A stretch of 64,000 nt of DNA from Gordionus sp. m RMFG-2023 (Eukaryota; Nematomorpha; Gordioida; Chordodea; Parachordodidae). Shown piece by piece: positions 34,901 to 46,700 of this stretch (position 1 is the first letter of the stretch; each line of letters begins with the position of its first letter). The stretch spans positions 15,527,666-15,591,665 of the forward strand of contig NC_088778.1 in NCBI RefSeq assembly GCF_954871325.1. Direction: 5' to 3'. The translations under genes were made by a program, and so were the position numbers. The notes beneath the pieces are model-generated. The model saw only the letters and a list, made by a program, of their open reading frames with translations. It did not search any database and was not told the DNA's origin.

Positions 34901-37900
34901 AAACCCATATCTCTTTAACCTTTATTCCGACACCTTACTTCAGATAATTGTTTAATTTAAAATATATTTTATCCATTTAAAAAAATCTCTTTTAATTGAA
35001 CATTTCTCAAGAATCCTTAATACATTATTGCTTACGAAAAAAGGTAAATCAGCTTTGGACAGATATAGCCGTGGGTATATATATTTTATTTACCGTGGTA
35101 TCATATAGTCCATTTTTTTTGGCATGATTTGGATCAAAATGTTTCAACTTTCATCTCGTCAATCTGGTCTTCGATTAAAAAATTATTACCTATTATCATA
35201 TACTAGGCTCTGTTTTAACTAACACAATAAACATTATTTTTTTAAAAAATCGAAGTATATTGGCGGACCTTGGGTTATTAATCTTACCCTAAATTTTAAC
35301 ATGCATATTTTATCGATGATGAAATTATAATTTTAACATATGGCTTTTTTTTTATCCAGACAAAAGCATGAAAGTGAGTGAGTTATAGGACGGTGCCGAT
35401 ATTTAATATCACATCGGCACCGATATTTAGCGTTTTCAAAAACCGATCCGATATTTTTAATCCGAAGATTGCTGCCATGTTTATGGGCCCGGGCCCATAA
35501 TTGATCTGGCTATTGATACTGATCTTCTCGTTATCTCGGTCCCACCGTGGTCATCGCGTCCATGCGGACTGTAAGGCCATGATGTGACCAATGTTTCATA
35601 ACGGTTCGGGGCTTCGTCGTTGTCCGCTGCCATAGATCTGCGCCTGAAGCTTTGGGAGTTAGTAGGTTGGTAAGCGGATCCAAACGCGAAAGTAATAATT
35701 CAAATTTTTAAAGCACAAAAAGCGACGATAATATTGGGATATATAATATTAATTTATAATAATAATATTGGGAATTTTTTTATTTTATATATTTCATAAT
35801 AATAAATTAATGAAAGAAACTAATATACAATTTATTTATTGTAATGCTTAATTAGTTTAAAATTTCACACTATTTTTTGTTATATTATCTGCAAAAAGAA
35901 AAGGATTTTAAAACATCTAACTAGTGATATTCAGTTAGTGTTGCTAAACTGCTCGATTTAGTCAATTTAAAAAACGATTAAATTTTAGTCAGATAAATTA
36001 CCCATGCTTATTGATTTTTCCCGCAGATTGGTCCTTTTTAATCGTCTAAATGTAGCTTTTTAATAACACTACATTCACCCATAAGCATTGCAAATATTTT
36101 AAATGAGAATATAAACTTATGAAAAATATAAAATATAATATACACTTAATTATTCGTAAAAGTTAGTTGGTTTTTTTAGTAGAAAATATTCATATATTTA
36201 TGACATTGATACAAAGATGGATGGTAAACAAAAATTAATATAAATATCGGATCGGGTTTTTAGTAATATCGGGAAATATCGGATCGGTGAAAAATTTGTG
36301 TATCAGCACAGTCCTAGTGAGTTTTAAAAAAATCTATTTAAGAGTAATAAAAAGGCTCATTTTTATAGATTTTGATTTTTTCTTTTAATCATGCAGATAT
36401 GATATTAAATTAAATGTTAAGAAAGAATCCTTATATTCTTATAGAGTGGTCGACGATTTTTAAAATTCTAATGGACATGCGTCATTTGTCTTTCGTAACA
36501 TCCTTCCTTGACCTAAAAAATATCGCGCATAATTTTTTTAAATGGAAAAATGAATTAAGATTGAAAAACGAAAATGGCAAATAAATAGATTAAACAATGA
36601 AGATCATAAAATCAAAATTTGGCGAAAAACTTTTTATTGACTCTTAATCCTCACCCATATTCCTACTTGTTTTTATTTTTTGATTATTGGTAAAATTTGA
36701 TATTTAAGATTTATCGATTTTAATTTTATCCTTATAGAGTCATAAATATTTCAAAAATTTAATTGACGAATTAAATATTGCTTATACAATTTTATGAAAT
36801 TGCATCAGATAATGTAGTATAAATGATAAAACTCAGATATTTCTAACATACATGGATACATAATATTAACTTTATAGACTACGATTCTCTTCTTATTTGG
36901 CTAAAATACTAATATTAATTATTTACGAATACAATTCACATTCATGTCTTGTAAGAAGATATTCTTTAAAAATGGGAATCCTTATTACAAAGAAGTGGAC
37001 TTCCATTCAAAATAGTTTAATGGAGGGCATTGAATTAATGGGCAGAAAATAATTTAAATTTGTAGCTAAACGACAAATACTAAAGATGTATAATTTATTA
37101 TCATTACATAATATATCACATTTGTATTAATAATTGAGATATTTTATAACTAGTCAAATTTAAGCTCAAATCAGTGTCAATTTCATTCAATTGCAGATTT
37201 ATATAATTAATATTATAGATGTTTGTTTTTCATTATGCATTTTACCTTTTGTTATTATAAATAAAATATTTTAGTTAAATATATTATTGACTAACTCAGA
37301 CCTAGAATATTCATGATTATACTATAGTTAGCCCATGTTCAGATATTGACTTCATTTGTATTCGGATTCGCTTTAATTTGTTTTCATTCCTCTTTAATGA
37401 TTATCTTTATCGCAGTTTTGCCCAATAATACATGAGATAGCTCTGATTTTTTTATTGATATAAAAAAATTTTTTTTTAAAGATTTAGCAAACCAAAAGGT
37501 CCAAGAGCCATATATTAAGTTGACTGTTAAAATTTATTTTTTGCAGGATTCACTACTGAAATATTAATTTTTTTAGTCATAGAGGAGATTTTAGTTTTTT
37601 TTAAATTCTGTCTGGTGAAGTGTGAGATGGAATGGTGATAAATACTCAGTTCAACTTCCCTTCCCTTATTTTTACCATGTAAAAGATTTTGGCAAAAAGA
37701 ATTATACTACCTCATCGACCTCACCTTTACATAATAATATTAAACAATAATCATGTCTTCCACAACTTCTTATCCTCAGTTTTAAAATACTTATTTTCTT
37801 AATAACAGTTATTAATTTTGTAAAACCCTCAAATTAATTGTATAATATAAAATCTTAATTTTTTTTTCACCAAATCATAAGCAATAAAATATTATAACAG

Positions 37901-40900
37901 ATCAAAATTTAACTTATAATAGTATATACTTACGATCTTGAAAGCATATTAAAATATTAGTATATAGATCTTTCATTCTTATTTCCCCTTTTTTAAAAAA
38001 TTTGTTATATAAATACATCTTATTGTAATAATTGAATAATGAAATATAAAACCCAATAATGTAACACGAACAATAATTATGTAATAAGGTTTGCAAGACA
38101 TTTTTAATTTCTTGCATGCGCCAATTTCCTTAGCTCTATTAGCTATAAATTTATGTCTATCGGTTCTCAACATTCCTTATAATAAGGAGCTCTTTATCTC
38201 GGTGGCTCATCTCTTAGTTCAACAATTTTCGCTTCAATGATAGGAGATAGTGTTGTTAAACGACCAGATTGGATCTATTTAAAAAAAAGGGCCAATTAAG
38301 ATTTTAGGCAAAATAATATTATGTAAGCCTCAAAATTTAGCAAACATAAGTCCAAACTTTGTAGAAGATATCTATTCCTTAATTGGTAGACCTCGAACCT
38401 CAGCTTGGTCTTTATCTTTACAATACCTTTAGTTATTGATGTTTAATATTCTCCCATAATTTTTCCAGAGAAGAATCTCGGTTGTTAAGAACAGATTGGT
38501 TTATATCTAATGAAAACCTAATTGAAATAAGATCCTTAATCAGGGGGAGTTTCAGAATATTAAAATTGTATCTGAGGCTGGGCTATCTGGGTGGGTTTTT
38601 CAAAACCGTACATCTAGTCTTATCTTTCCATATATCGCTTTTGATCATTATATGAGTTTTAAGAATTCTATGGTCATAGATGTTGATGGTTGATATTGAC
38701 ATAGAACTATCGGTGAATGTTTAAAAAGATCAGGCCAATTTGTAATATGTAGTTGCTTTTATAGAATGTGAAGAGAGGTTGTTTTTTATGACGGTGTAAT
38801 GTATTTTCGAAAGTATTTATGGTATTTGTTGTGATATAATATGTTCAATTTATATTTAAAATGTTTAATTTTTTACTGTTATGAGGCGATATTTTCTTAT
38901 AATATGAATTTATATTAAAAATGTTTATATTTTTACTGTTCTGAGGCGATTTTTGTTTTTACTTTCATATTAACAAGAAAAACAAAATTACTTATTAAAG
39001 ATCAATAATATTGATAACATTTAACTTTTGACTTATATTTTTAAGAAATATTATTTTACAAAATTGTAACCATCGTTTCATTATTCTGAGAACTACTATA
39101 AAATAAAATCACTATCGTATATTCTGGTTCTACAAGCCAATCCCTACAATATTAATAAGGAAACATGATTGGACTCAGCTAAGCACTTACTTTAGAATAA
39201 TATTTGTGCATTTAGACCTGGTAAGAACATCCTGAAGCCAATTTTAGCATTAAAATTACCATTCTTTCACACTTTTGCTAACTTAATTAAAGTATTTTAT
39301 AGTATCAAACACGATATCTTATGAAAAATCTTCAGATAGTGTACAGATAGAAAAAATGTAAAAATTTTAAATAAAAATGGAAATTTATCATCCAAATTCC
39401 GGTTAGTCTCACTCATTCTCCCTTCTTTATACGCAAAGATATGAAGCAGGGGTGCGTTCTGTCACCTATTTTATTTAATATTATCAACATAATTATTATC
39501 GATACCTTAGTTGCCTTGAGCCTACTATATATCCTCTAATGATAACTTAAACCTGACACACCACATTATTTCTTACGCAGATGGTATAGTCATGATTATG
39601 ATTGCAAAATCAGTGGAGGAGTTCACTAATATACTAAATGTAGATATACTAAAATCATATAGCGGCGAAATTCGACTAGCCATCAATTTTTAATAAAACA
39701 GTCATTATGCCATCTCCATGGGTAGCACTAGACTCACACCTATCCCTATCTTTGTTGGGTATTAAATAGTAATTTAAATATCTTAGTTTTACAGTAAACA
39801 ATAAAGAATGAGATAGAAATAAGACTGAAACATGTTAATTTGTCTTCTACAAATATTTTAAACTTTGGTATACGAAAGAAATTTCTATAAAAACCGACTA
39901 CAAATATTCAATTCAACTATTATTCCAATTCTTTTATACTTCTTCCTCCTTTTTTGGATTATACAACGGTTAACTTAATCTTTTCACTAGTCTTCGTGAT
40001 GTGAAATCCATCGCCGCGATTTCCGGGTAATCTCTATGCATGACATAGGATAATTCCCCGGAGAATTTTTTTTAATATATATATTATCGAAAATATATTT
40101 TCCTACAGAAAAATTTGAGTGTTTTCCGGTTTAGGTGGCCAACCATGCTGTCACGACCATCGTTTTATAATGCAATATAGCGATCTTAAACCATAGAGCA
40201 TGTCTTTGGATATGAGCGAGATCTGAGCAAAATTTCCAATAATAAAAAATTAGATGAGCATGGAAACTCTTGGATATGATTACCAGATTCTATATCGAAC
40301 TGACTAAGGAAATAACCTAACCGATCAATTATTAATAATAGACGGAGTGCTGTAAGAACACAAAAACGAGGCCACAAGCAGTGGAAATATCGAGCATACA
40401 CGTGAATCAACGTTTGTTAACACAAGAACTCCTGAGATATCGTCTTGCGATGGAGCATGGTGAGCAGTGAAAGGCTCGTAGATTTGAAATTGTTTGCAGG
40501 CTATTGGGAATGAATGGAATTCAAATATTATATTATATAATAGACATTTGATAATTCCGCAGTCGCTGCATGATAAAGTGATACATAGGGGTCACTCTGG
40601 GATTGTGGCGAAAAGTATATAGTTAGATTCCACCTGCAAATACTAGTGGAAAAATTAATAGAAACATGGAGATAATCCTTAAATATAAATGAGGTAGAAG
40701 TGTAGCATATTAAAATATATTAATAAAACATTTTTAATAACCTTGTTTCGACTTATTGCGTTATCCAAAAAGGATGGAGACATTCGCTCCATTGCTATTG
40801 GGGCTATCTTCCGAAGAATTATATCCAAAATCATTTGTTGGCTATTAAAAGCAAAACTTTCAAATATTTTACTTCCTCATAAATTAGGATTTAGTAGTCC

Positions 40901-43662
40901 TGCAGGGTGTGAGACTCTTCACACGTCATCTGCTCCACCAATCAAACATTTTTTTTAAAATTAGATTTAAATAATGCATTCAACTCCCTTAAGAGAGAGC
41001 ATTTCATTCCTTCTTTCTGTAACACATTCCCAGATTATTCAACTTATATATCAGCTTGTTATGGTCACGTGTCTTGAAATTTCATGAACCACGGAATCCT
41101 GTCAAGGAATACAGCAAGGGGGCCCCTTTGACCCAGCTATATTCTTTGAAGCTATTCGCACCATCATAGACAACATCAACAACAAATGCAATATCATTTT
41201 AAACATATTTAGATGATGGTACAGTTGTTGGTCCATACGATGAATTAATTAAAATTCCATCTATTATTTCTGATCTCACTCCAATAACTGGGCTTTCCCT
41301 CAATCATAAAAATGTGAATTTTATATGCATAACAATTTTTACCTCATTCCTGATAACTTTTTTATAGTCGAGAAATCAAGCTTTACTCATCTAGGCTCAC
41401 CTATTGGAGACAAAGCAGCAATATCCAAATTTACTGAAGACTTCCTGATTATTTCCCGACTTCAGAACATCCTAAGATTGTTACCATCTAATCATTCATT
41501 CTTTCTCCTAAAGAATTTCCTTTATATTCCAAAAATATTGCATGACTTTCGTTCGGCTCCATTCACAATTCCCAGACATATTACTAGATTTGGAACTTAA
41601 AATTAAAATCTCCCTTGAATCAATACTCAACCTCAAATTCTCGCCCAGTTGGATGCAAGCCGTTCTCCCTAGCAAATTTGGGGGCATAGGCTTTCAATTC
41701 CCTGCCTCACTGAGTATTGCAGATTTTTTCTCATCATACACCAAATATCAAACAATTAACATTTTTACCACCACTACAGATCCCCATCTGGGGTTGGCAC
41801 TAGACCTATGGAAGTCAAACGCCCCAAATGCTCCCTTGGCTTTATCCTCCAGACAACAAGATTGGGATTTACCAGCATACCGTTGAATTCCTTTACTCGA
41901 ACACTGCCTTGAAGGGCATTTCCTCGATCTATAACCCAAATATCCCCTCCCCAATAAATCAAAGTATTGATTCCTTTCCCTCAATAAATAGTAAATTCTC
42001 CATCATCAATTCAACATTTCAACACAGGCTATGAATGGCTTGAGGCTATCCCTATCTCCAACCTTGATTTGCTTCTTTCCAACGAAGAACTTCGGATAGG
42101 AATAGGTCTTCCTTTAGGATGTGATATCGTCAAACCCTCATCTTTGCAAAATATGTCAGCTCCCTGTCGAAAGTCTAGGTCATCACCCTCTTCATTACCG
42201 TTTCTCTATAGGCCACCATCTACACCACCAAGTAATAAATTTAATTATTGCTAGAACTCTCCGTAGCTAATATTTCATGAACTTTGGAACCTGTAGGTCT
42301 TAATCTCGGGGATAATATCAGGCTTGATGACACTTATTCCATGGAGCAGGGGAATCCCGATAGCCTGGGATTATACATGTGTTGATAGGTTCGCACCATC
42401 CTTTAGCTCTAACATTAGAGTATAAATTAGAAAAATTAATAAATACATTAAAATTCCTAATATTACTCTAACCCCCAATGTTTCTGACACAATCGGTGCT
42501 TTTGAACCCAGAGCAAAGGATTTTTTTCAAGGACTCGGCCAAAAAATGCACTTAATTTTGGGTGATCCTCACCTCCGTCAACGAATTATGAATATTTGTA
42601 GGTCTTATAGTATATAAATCCACGGTGCCATAACCTAGATGCACCTCCTCATGTTCATTTTTTAATACATTACATTATTTTATTACCTTTTTTTATAAAA
42701 TAAATAATATATATATTTTATTTTTATAGCTTATATCTTTTATTGTAAATTGTAATCGTTTTTAAATCAAAATAAAAAAAAATATTATCCTTTAATTATA
42801 TCCATTTTTCCTGTGTTGCATAAAATATTAATAAACTAACCTTATATAAAATATTTGGCTATATACTTTTTGACCATATCTTATATCATATAAGTTTTTT
42901 TTACGACAACTACTATTAAAGGAACACCTGACAACCCCAATCTTTCAACACTGAGTCTTTTTTTCAAAATCATAATGCTCAATTTAAGGTATTGTCTTTT
43001 TTTCAATTTTATTTAACTTATTATTGGTCAGATAAAATTATTATGTGCCAGGCCGGACAATATGCACAAAATTATTTTATGGCAAAAAAATTTATGAGCT
43101 GGCTGAAAAACCTCGCACCGATCTTTAATATCCTGATTAGAAAAAAATAATTCACTACTTCTGGTATATGGGCTAAAAAAATTCTACCTTTTTCTCAATG
43201 TACTATCAAGATTTTTTGAAAAAATGGGTTTATATCTAAGGTATTATTTTATTGGAAAAATCTGGTATTACAATAGCAAAAAATTTAACTTTCAACAATT
43301 TATTATACATTCATTCTTATAAAAAAATTCTTAGTGGACATTAATATCAATTTTTTCTATATCATTTCGCAATCCAGCTTCTTACGATTTTCCATGTATA
43401 ACGTTACTTTGACCATGAGTTTATATTAATGCCTTCCCAAATAATAAATACTATTTTTAAATACTTATTGAATGATGACTTTAAAAATTATTTTCCCACA
43501 AATTTAGATCCAAAAATAAGAAATGCTTCCAAGATCTTACGTTTATTATGTATACAAGATTTACGGGCTTTACAGACTCAAATTAACGAAGCAATTGTAA
43601 TATCGCAAAATGTAACTGCCGACCCTAAAACGGATCAGAGTTTGGGCAAAGTTGGGAGATGA
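28428..43662 (+). CDS. RTRAF: RTRAF orthologue (C14orf166/hCLE/CGI-99), seven exons, TE-filled introns
   Basis: In animals RTRAF binds RNA polymerase II, the DDX1-HSPC117-FAM98B tRNA-ligase complex and RNA-transport granules. The exons, all phase-consistent, are 28428-28488, 28531-28649, 28686-28785, 28826-28909, 34330-34418, 34480-34612 and 43508-43662 (stop included). They total 741 nt, or 246 codons, against 244 aa as recalled for human. Matches run end to end: MFLRKLKSLDYHN at the start, KLIVWLE, EILDWLLGVAIKL, DFKDGVAQLSNIL, LDEIDLGF and, at the end, KILRLL, then INEAIV, ADPKTD and LGKVGR. All introns are GT..AG. Introns 4 and 6 (5,420 and 8,895 bp) are full of mobile elements. The only oddity is weak donors such as GTTTAT. 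No stop or shift interrupts the exons, so the gene looks functional. Confidence 0.93.
30048..30270. mobile_element. hAT-type MITE, 223 bp, exact 8-bp target duplication
   Basis: The ends are TAGTGTTGTTAAATGGCTC and, inverted, TAGTGTTGTTAAACAGCTCG; the inverted similarity extends about 50 bp (ttgagccgatttttaaaaacggc / inverse). The flanks are gcttttat on both sides (30040-30047, 30271-30278). The core shares aaaaatattatgcaag and ataggtggcaca with the 17731-17908 element. It lies in RTRAF intron 4. Confidence 0.93.
30330..30834 (+). pseudogene. Possible decayed hAT (ZMYM-type) transposase, middle part
   Basis: Frames here look formerly coding. A stretch around 30465-30590 reads QTMRIVKNIILKLKANVNVE, and 30600-30780 reads ETFIPLLGVYLTQMNEQ, then LKYHMTLYSLN. 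Their order resembles the region before the dimerisation domain of ZMYM/DUF4371-type hAT enzymes, where a 'F.P.ID.L...L..R' block occurs. Frames are interrupted. The similarity is weak and my recall of that family is imperfect. Confidence 0.3.
31165..31451. mobile_element. hAT-type MITE, 287 bp, exact 8-bp target duplication
   Basis: The element starts CAGAGACTTGCAG and ends CTGCAGATCTCTG. The flanks are gtttatat on both sides (31157-31164, 31452-31459). The interior alternates GGCCTGGCCCAG blocks with T/A runs and is locally GC-rich. A related, left-truncated copy lies at 55620-55786, and an end fragment at about 14502. Confidence 0.93.
33060..33345 (+). pseudogene. hAT transposase dimerisation-domain remnant (ZMYM-like)
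   Basis: Read across frames, the stretch carries AFDF near 33187, KFTHTXK/IYPYMKIALRIVLTIPI at about 33248-33300 and VASIENFF at about 33305-33330. The order (L+ILLT.PVTVAS.E..F) is that of ZMYM-type hAT C-termini. Stops and shifts are frequent. It lies in RTRAF intron 4 in the sense direction, about 2.2 kb after the weak middle-part remnant, which may be the same element. Confidence 0.45.
34330..34612 (+). CDS. RTRAF: RTRAF exons 5-6
   Basis: Exon 5 (34330-34418) encodes DSTDFKDGVAQLSNILNIPQ, then a block ending ITLE; human has NNPDFKAGVMALANLLQIQ. After a 61-nt intron (34419-34479, GTATAC...AAAAG), exon 6 (34480-34612) encodes AICKFILETFSIDKTK..., a Lys-rich stretch, and LDEIDLGFSCE, where human has LDKHILGF. 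The 3' donor is a strong GTAAGA at 34613. This exon pair sits alone between the two giant introns and is too short in either part to appear as a long ORF. Confidence 0.92.
35386..36316. mobile_element. Non-autonomous hAT element, 931 bp, with nested MITE
   Basis: The ends are TAGGACGGTGCCGATAT and, inverted, TAGGACTGTGCTGATAC (13 of 17 match). The flanks are gtgagtta (35378-35385) and gtgagttt (36317-36324), 7 of 8. Subterminal CCGATCCGATAT/ATATCGGATCGG repeats occur at both ends. No transposase found. A GC-rich block lies at 35466-35690 and a separate MITE at 35936-36071. Confidence 0.82.
35936..36071. mobile_element. hAT-type MITE, 136 bp, nested in the 35386-36316 element
   Basis: The ends are TAGTGTTGCTAAA and, inverted, TAGTGTTATTAAA. 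The flanks tattcagt and cattcacc agree at 5 of 8. The terminal TAGTGTTG motif places it with the 30048-30270 family, though its core is different. Confidence 0.6.
38249..38400. mobile_element. Truncated TAGTGTTG-family MITE (left end only)
   Basis: The left end TAGTGTTGTTAAACGACC is followed by aataatattatgtaagcctc, the family core seen at 17731 and 30048. No right end with AACACTA follows, so the element is cut short or scrambled. A further core fragment, inverted, lies at about 56535-56625. Confidence 0.6.
39100..39760 (+). pseudogene. LINE reverse transcriptase fragment (LINE-A)
   Basis: The sequence reads KDMKQGCVLSPILFNIINI at about 39432-39490, the conserved QGCPLSP..F block of non-LTR reverse transcriptases. 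After a stop-rich gap comes ISYADGIVMIMIAKSVEEF at about 39568-39630. The catalytic YADD is altered to YADG and several stops interrupt the frame, so it is inactive. Its clade differs from LINE-B next to it. It may be the RT counterpart of the endonuclease piece at 490-2228, but no overlap tests this. Sense orientation in RTRAF intron 6. Confidence 0.7.
40740..42780 (+). pseudogene. LINE ORF2, reverse transcriptase to C-terminal end (LINE-B)
   Basis: In order: LIALSKKDGDIRSIAIGAIF (40743 on), LGFSSPAGCETLHT, a fingers/palm part with GDPFGPAIFF-like residues near 41125, YLDDGTVVG near 41210-41240 (intact YLDD active site), a thumb region (41325-41600), SWMQAVLPSKFGGIGF (about 41645-41700), a knuckle-like end around 42165-42200, EPVGLNLGDN (about 42290) and AWDYTCVDRFAP (about 42366-42405). 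The frame changes at about 41595, 41885 and 42020 and near 42145, with extra stops, so it is dead. A+T-rich 3' sequence ends in an A-run near 42772-42782, a plausible tail. The 5' part, including any endonuclease, is missing, consistent with 5' truncation. Same clade as 19500-20290. Confidence 0.82.
43508..43662 (+). CDS. RTRAF: RTRAF terminal exon 7
   Basis: After the acceptor TTTAG at 43503-43507 the exon reads PKIRNASKILRLLCIQDLRA..., then QTQINEAIV, ADPKTDQSLGKVGR and TGA. This parallels the human C-terminus residue for residue, with no gap across the exon 6/7 junction. The open frame seems to begin at an ATG at 43429, but 43429-43507 is intron. A polyadenylation signal AATAAA follows at 43741. 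Confidence 0.94.
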
Positions 43663-43740
43663 TTATAATATATCGTGAATATTTTACCAGATGTTTTAAT
43701 TATATAATTTATTTTATTTTCTAATATGTTCTATTCATAT

Positions 43741-43746
43741 AATAAA
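43741..43746 (+). terminator. Polyadenylation signal of RTRAF
   Basis: AATAAA lies 79 nt after the RTRAF stop codon; a second AATAAA overlaps it a few bases on. It is a plausible 3' end signal, though such hexamers are frequent in A+T-rich DNA. Confidence 0.5.
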
Positions 43747-43749
43747 AAT

Positions 43750-46700
43750 AAATGGGATTAAATTTTGCTTTGAAAGTCTACATATTTCTTGGCTATATAG
43801 TTTAATTAGATTCTTGTAATACTATTTAACCAGGGGTGTTGCTGAAAGTAAAAGCTTTCTCACCAGTTTTTAATTAAAAAGTATTTTATACTCATTAAAA
43901 ATATTTTAATCCTCCTTTTCATATAGCATTCTTAAAATGGAATGGCATATTTTAAAAATATGTTGATCTAGTTTGAATCACGGTGTTTTGGTGTGTGTAC
44001 TTTGGTGGATCGGCAGCAAAAATTTCGGTTTTAGTGTCTTAACCGACAAACACTAGACAGAATACTAAATTCATTGCCCCGTACCAAAACAAGATGCAAT
44101 AGAACTCCGGACCAACAAACCCCAATCTCCTAGAAAGATGAGCAAACCATTTTGACACATGAACTGCGCTAATCGATAAAAATTTAAGAAGACAATCGTT
44201 GCTGGCGCTACCGAACATGGTAAAAAGGAACCCTAGACTAAACCCATATAAGGAAAATTAACGACCTTAATAGAGAAACATGACCACACACCCAAGAAAT
44301 ACAATATCAATGCCCAAGGAAAGGGGGTATTTATGAGGGGGGGGGTGTAATTTCCCGATATCATTTAAAAATATCTCAATAGTTTTGAGGTATAGTTTAA
44401 TATATAAATTTTTATTATTTCTAATAGTTCCAACACATCTATAAGGATGAATATATCTTAGTTGCAATATTCAACCTATGTTTAAATTGGCCATGGATAA
44501 AACTAGGAGAAAATGACCAAAAGAGAGATATATTTTTAATTTAAAAATTATTTATAAAGTAAAAAATAGAAGGGGGTCTTAGTTCAAAATAAAATACAAA
44601 GAAAAACTCAGCATACTATATTGAGAATGACCAAAATAAAGATTGTTTTGATGAATATCGATTATGATTAATTTTATTAATTTCTAAATTTATCCACTGC
44701 CTTAAAAATTTTAATGACTAAAAATATCACTTTGCGAATGCCGAGAGAAGCTTCTCAAGGTTGAAGCAAATTAAAATTATTTGTGTTCTACCATAACTCA
44801 AGATAAATTGAGTAATTGGAAATTTTGCAAGAATTAGATTAAGAAAAAAGTAATATTAAATATTTTATGTGATATATTCATTAAATTGTGATATAATTAT
44901 CTTTTTATATATAGTGAAAATAAAATTTTTTTAATGTTATGCTAAACTTTGTATAGGTTGCCAAATTTCATTAAATTAACTAATTACATAAATATTTTAT
45001 ATTGCAGAGGACTATAATTGGGTAATGGCTCTAAAACTACTATATCTATCAAAAAAGCTATTTATAAGGTTTCTTAAAAATATAGCTCAATTTTGAAGAA
45101 AGTAAAATTAAATTAGTCTACGCCTCAATAATTAAAGGATTTTCTTCCGCACATATCTGCTGATTGAGCCAATTTTTAGCCTATATATAAATGAGATATG
45201 AAAGAAAATATTAATTAAAGGAAAGAAAGACTTGGTAAATTAGTTAATTGTGAAAAAAAATTTAAATACTTAAAAAGGTACTTAATATTTAAAAAAGATT
45301 CATTTCAGTCCAGAAATCAGATTCATTTTAGTCAGATTCGAAATTTATGCATAGTATAAACAATCCATAAATTGTTTTTCAACTAAATGCATTTATTTAT
45401 ATATAATTATAATTAAATACTAGATGATATAAAGCATAAATATAAACCAGACCTATGGGCGAGCAAAAGCAGGAGAAGACCCGCCAAAAGGGAGGGATGA
45501 GGATCAAATCTCCATATACTTTGAGGGCGGCTAAATGATGCTTGTTCCACTATAAAAAGGCGGACCAGCTTTTATTATGGAATTGCCAAAATTTATAAAT
45601 TATGATTATCGGCAACAGTTGAATCCGTTGTAGCATAACAGCTTTGATGAATGATAACTTTCATGTTTTTCTTATAAATTTTTTAAAACTCATTATTGTT
45701 GAAACTAAATTTAGAAAATGTATTTTAATATATTTTATTAATGACAAAATTTTTCAATTATAGGTATATAGCCTTTTTTTAAAGTTAAAATCTTAAAAAA
45801 TAAACAGTTATATTTATTTTAGAATTTTATTTTGAAAGTAATTCATTACGTTACTTTTTTGAAAAATAGTAACGCATTTTTTCAGAAAGAAAATGGGTAA
45901 GATAACCAAGTTAATTTTTTCAATAAGTAATGAAAAAAATAAGGACGTTACATTTTTAAATATTTTAAAGTAATTTTTGTAACATTTTTAAAATAACTCT
46001 TATAGCCTATTAATTTAAGTTATTTGTGATTGATTTATATAAAAAATAATCAAATGAACATTTCTCGCTATATAAATGTTAATAAAGTTCTATGTTGGAT
46101 ATAAGGAATAAATTTCTTGATATTTAACTAAATTTCACCTCCCCTTGGAGATCAACTATAACGAGATTTCACTGTACTTAATTATACATTTTGCAATTTA
46201 ATTTTTTAAACCATAGATTAATTGCGATATCAAATTTTATATTTGCTTGTGAGATATAACTTATTTTTTCAAAATAAATATAATATGGTAGTCGAATTTT
46301 GGATTTTATAATTTTAAAATTTAAACGATATTCTGATGAGAATATAAGCATATTTATATTATAAATAAAAGCAAATTTTAGTATTAATTAATCGTATGAA
46401 GCTGAAAATCCTAAGAATGAATTCAGAGTGGTAAAACAATTTTTAATAAATGCAATTTCCTAGAAAATATTCCACGAATATGTCCAAAAGAAATTACAAA
46501 TATTGCTATTCATTATAGTTTATACTCTTGTGAGCGATTACTTACGGCTTAAATCAAAATCAAATTAAATGATGGACAAGAAAAACTTACCTCATTATCC
46601 TTAGCACCGACCGTGATATGTCAAATATTATCCCCTTCGGTGATATTGATTTGATTCCACTTTGAACCGCTTCATTATATTTTCTATTTATGAAAACAAT

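Larger units (their letters stand above)
34613..43507 (+). other. RTRAF intron 6 (8.9 kb) carrying a nested hAT and two sense LINEs
   Basis: Bounded by GTAAGA and TTTAG. Contents: 35386-36316 hAT element with a nested MITE and a GC-rich island; 38249-38400 MITE end; 39100-39760 and 40740-42780 LINE remnants, both in the gene's direction. About 36317-38248 has no recognisable content. Unrecognised sequence of more balanced composition lies at about 40120-40600, including the minus-strand ORF 40186-40410, which shows no domain. Confidence 0.85.

Noticed and set aside
40186-40410. 74-codon minus-strand ORF in RTRAF intron 6
   Set aside because: No domain or credible codon pattern; it lies in mixed sequence upstream of LINE-B.
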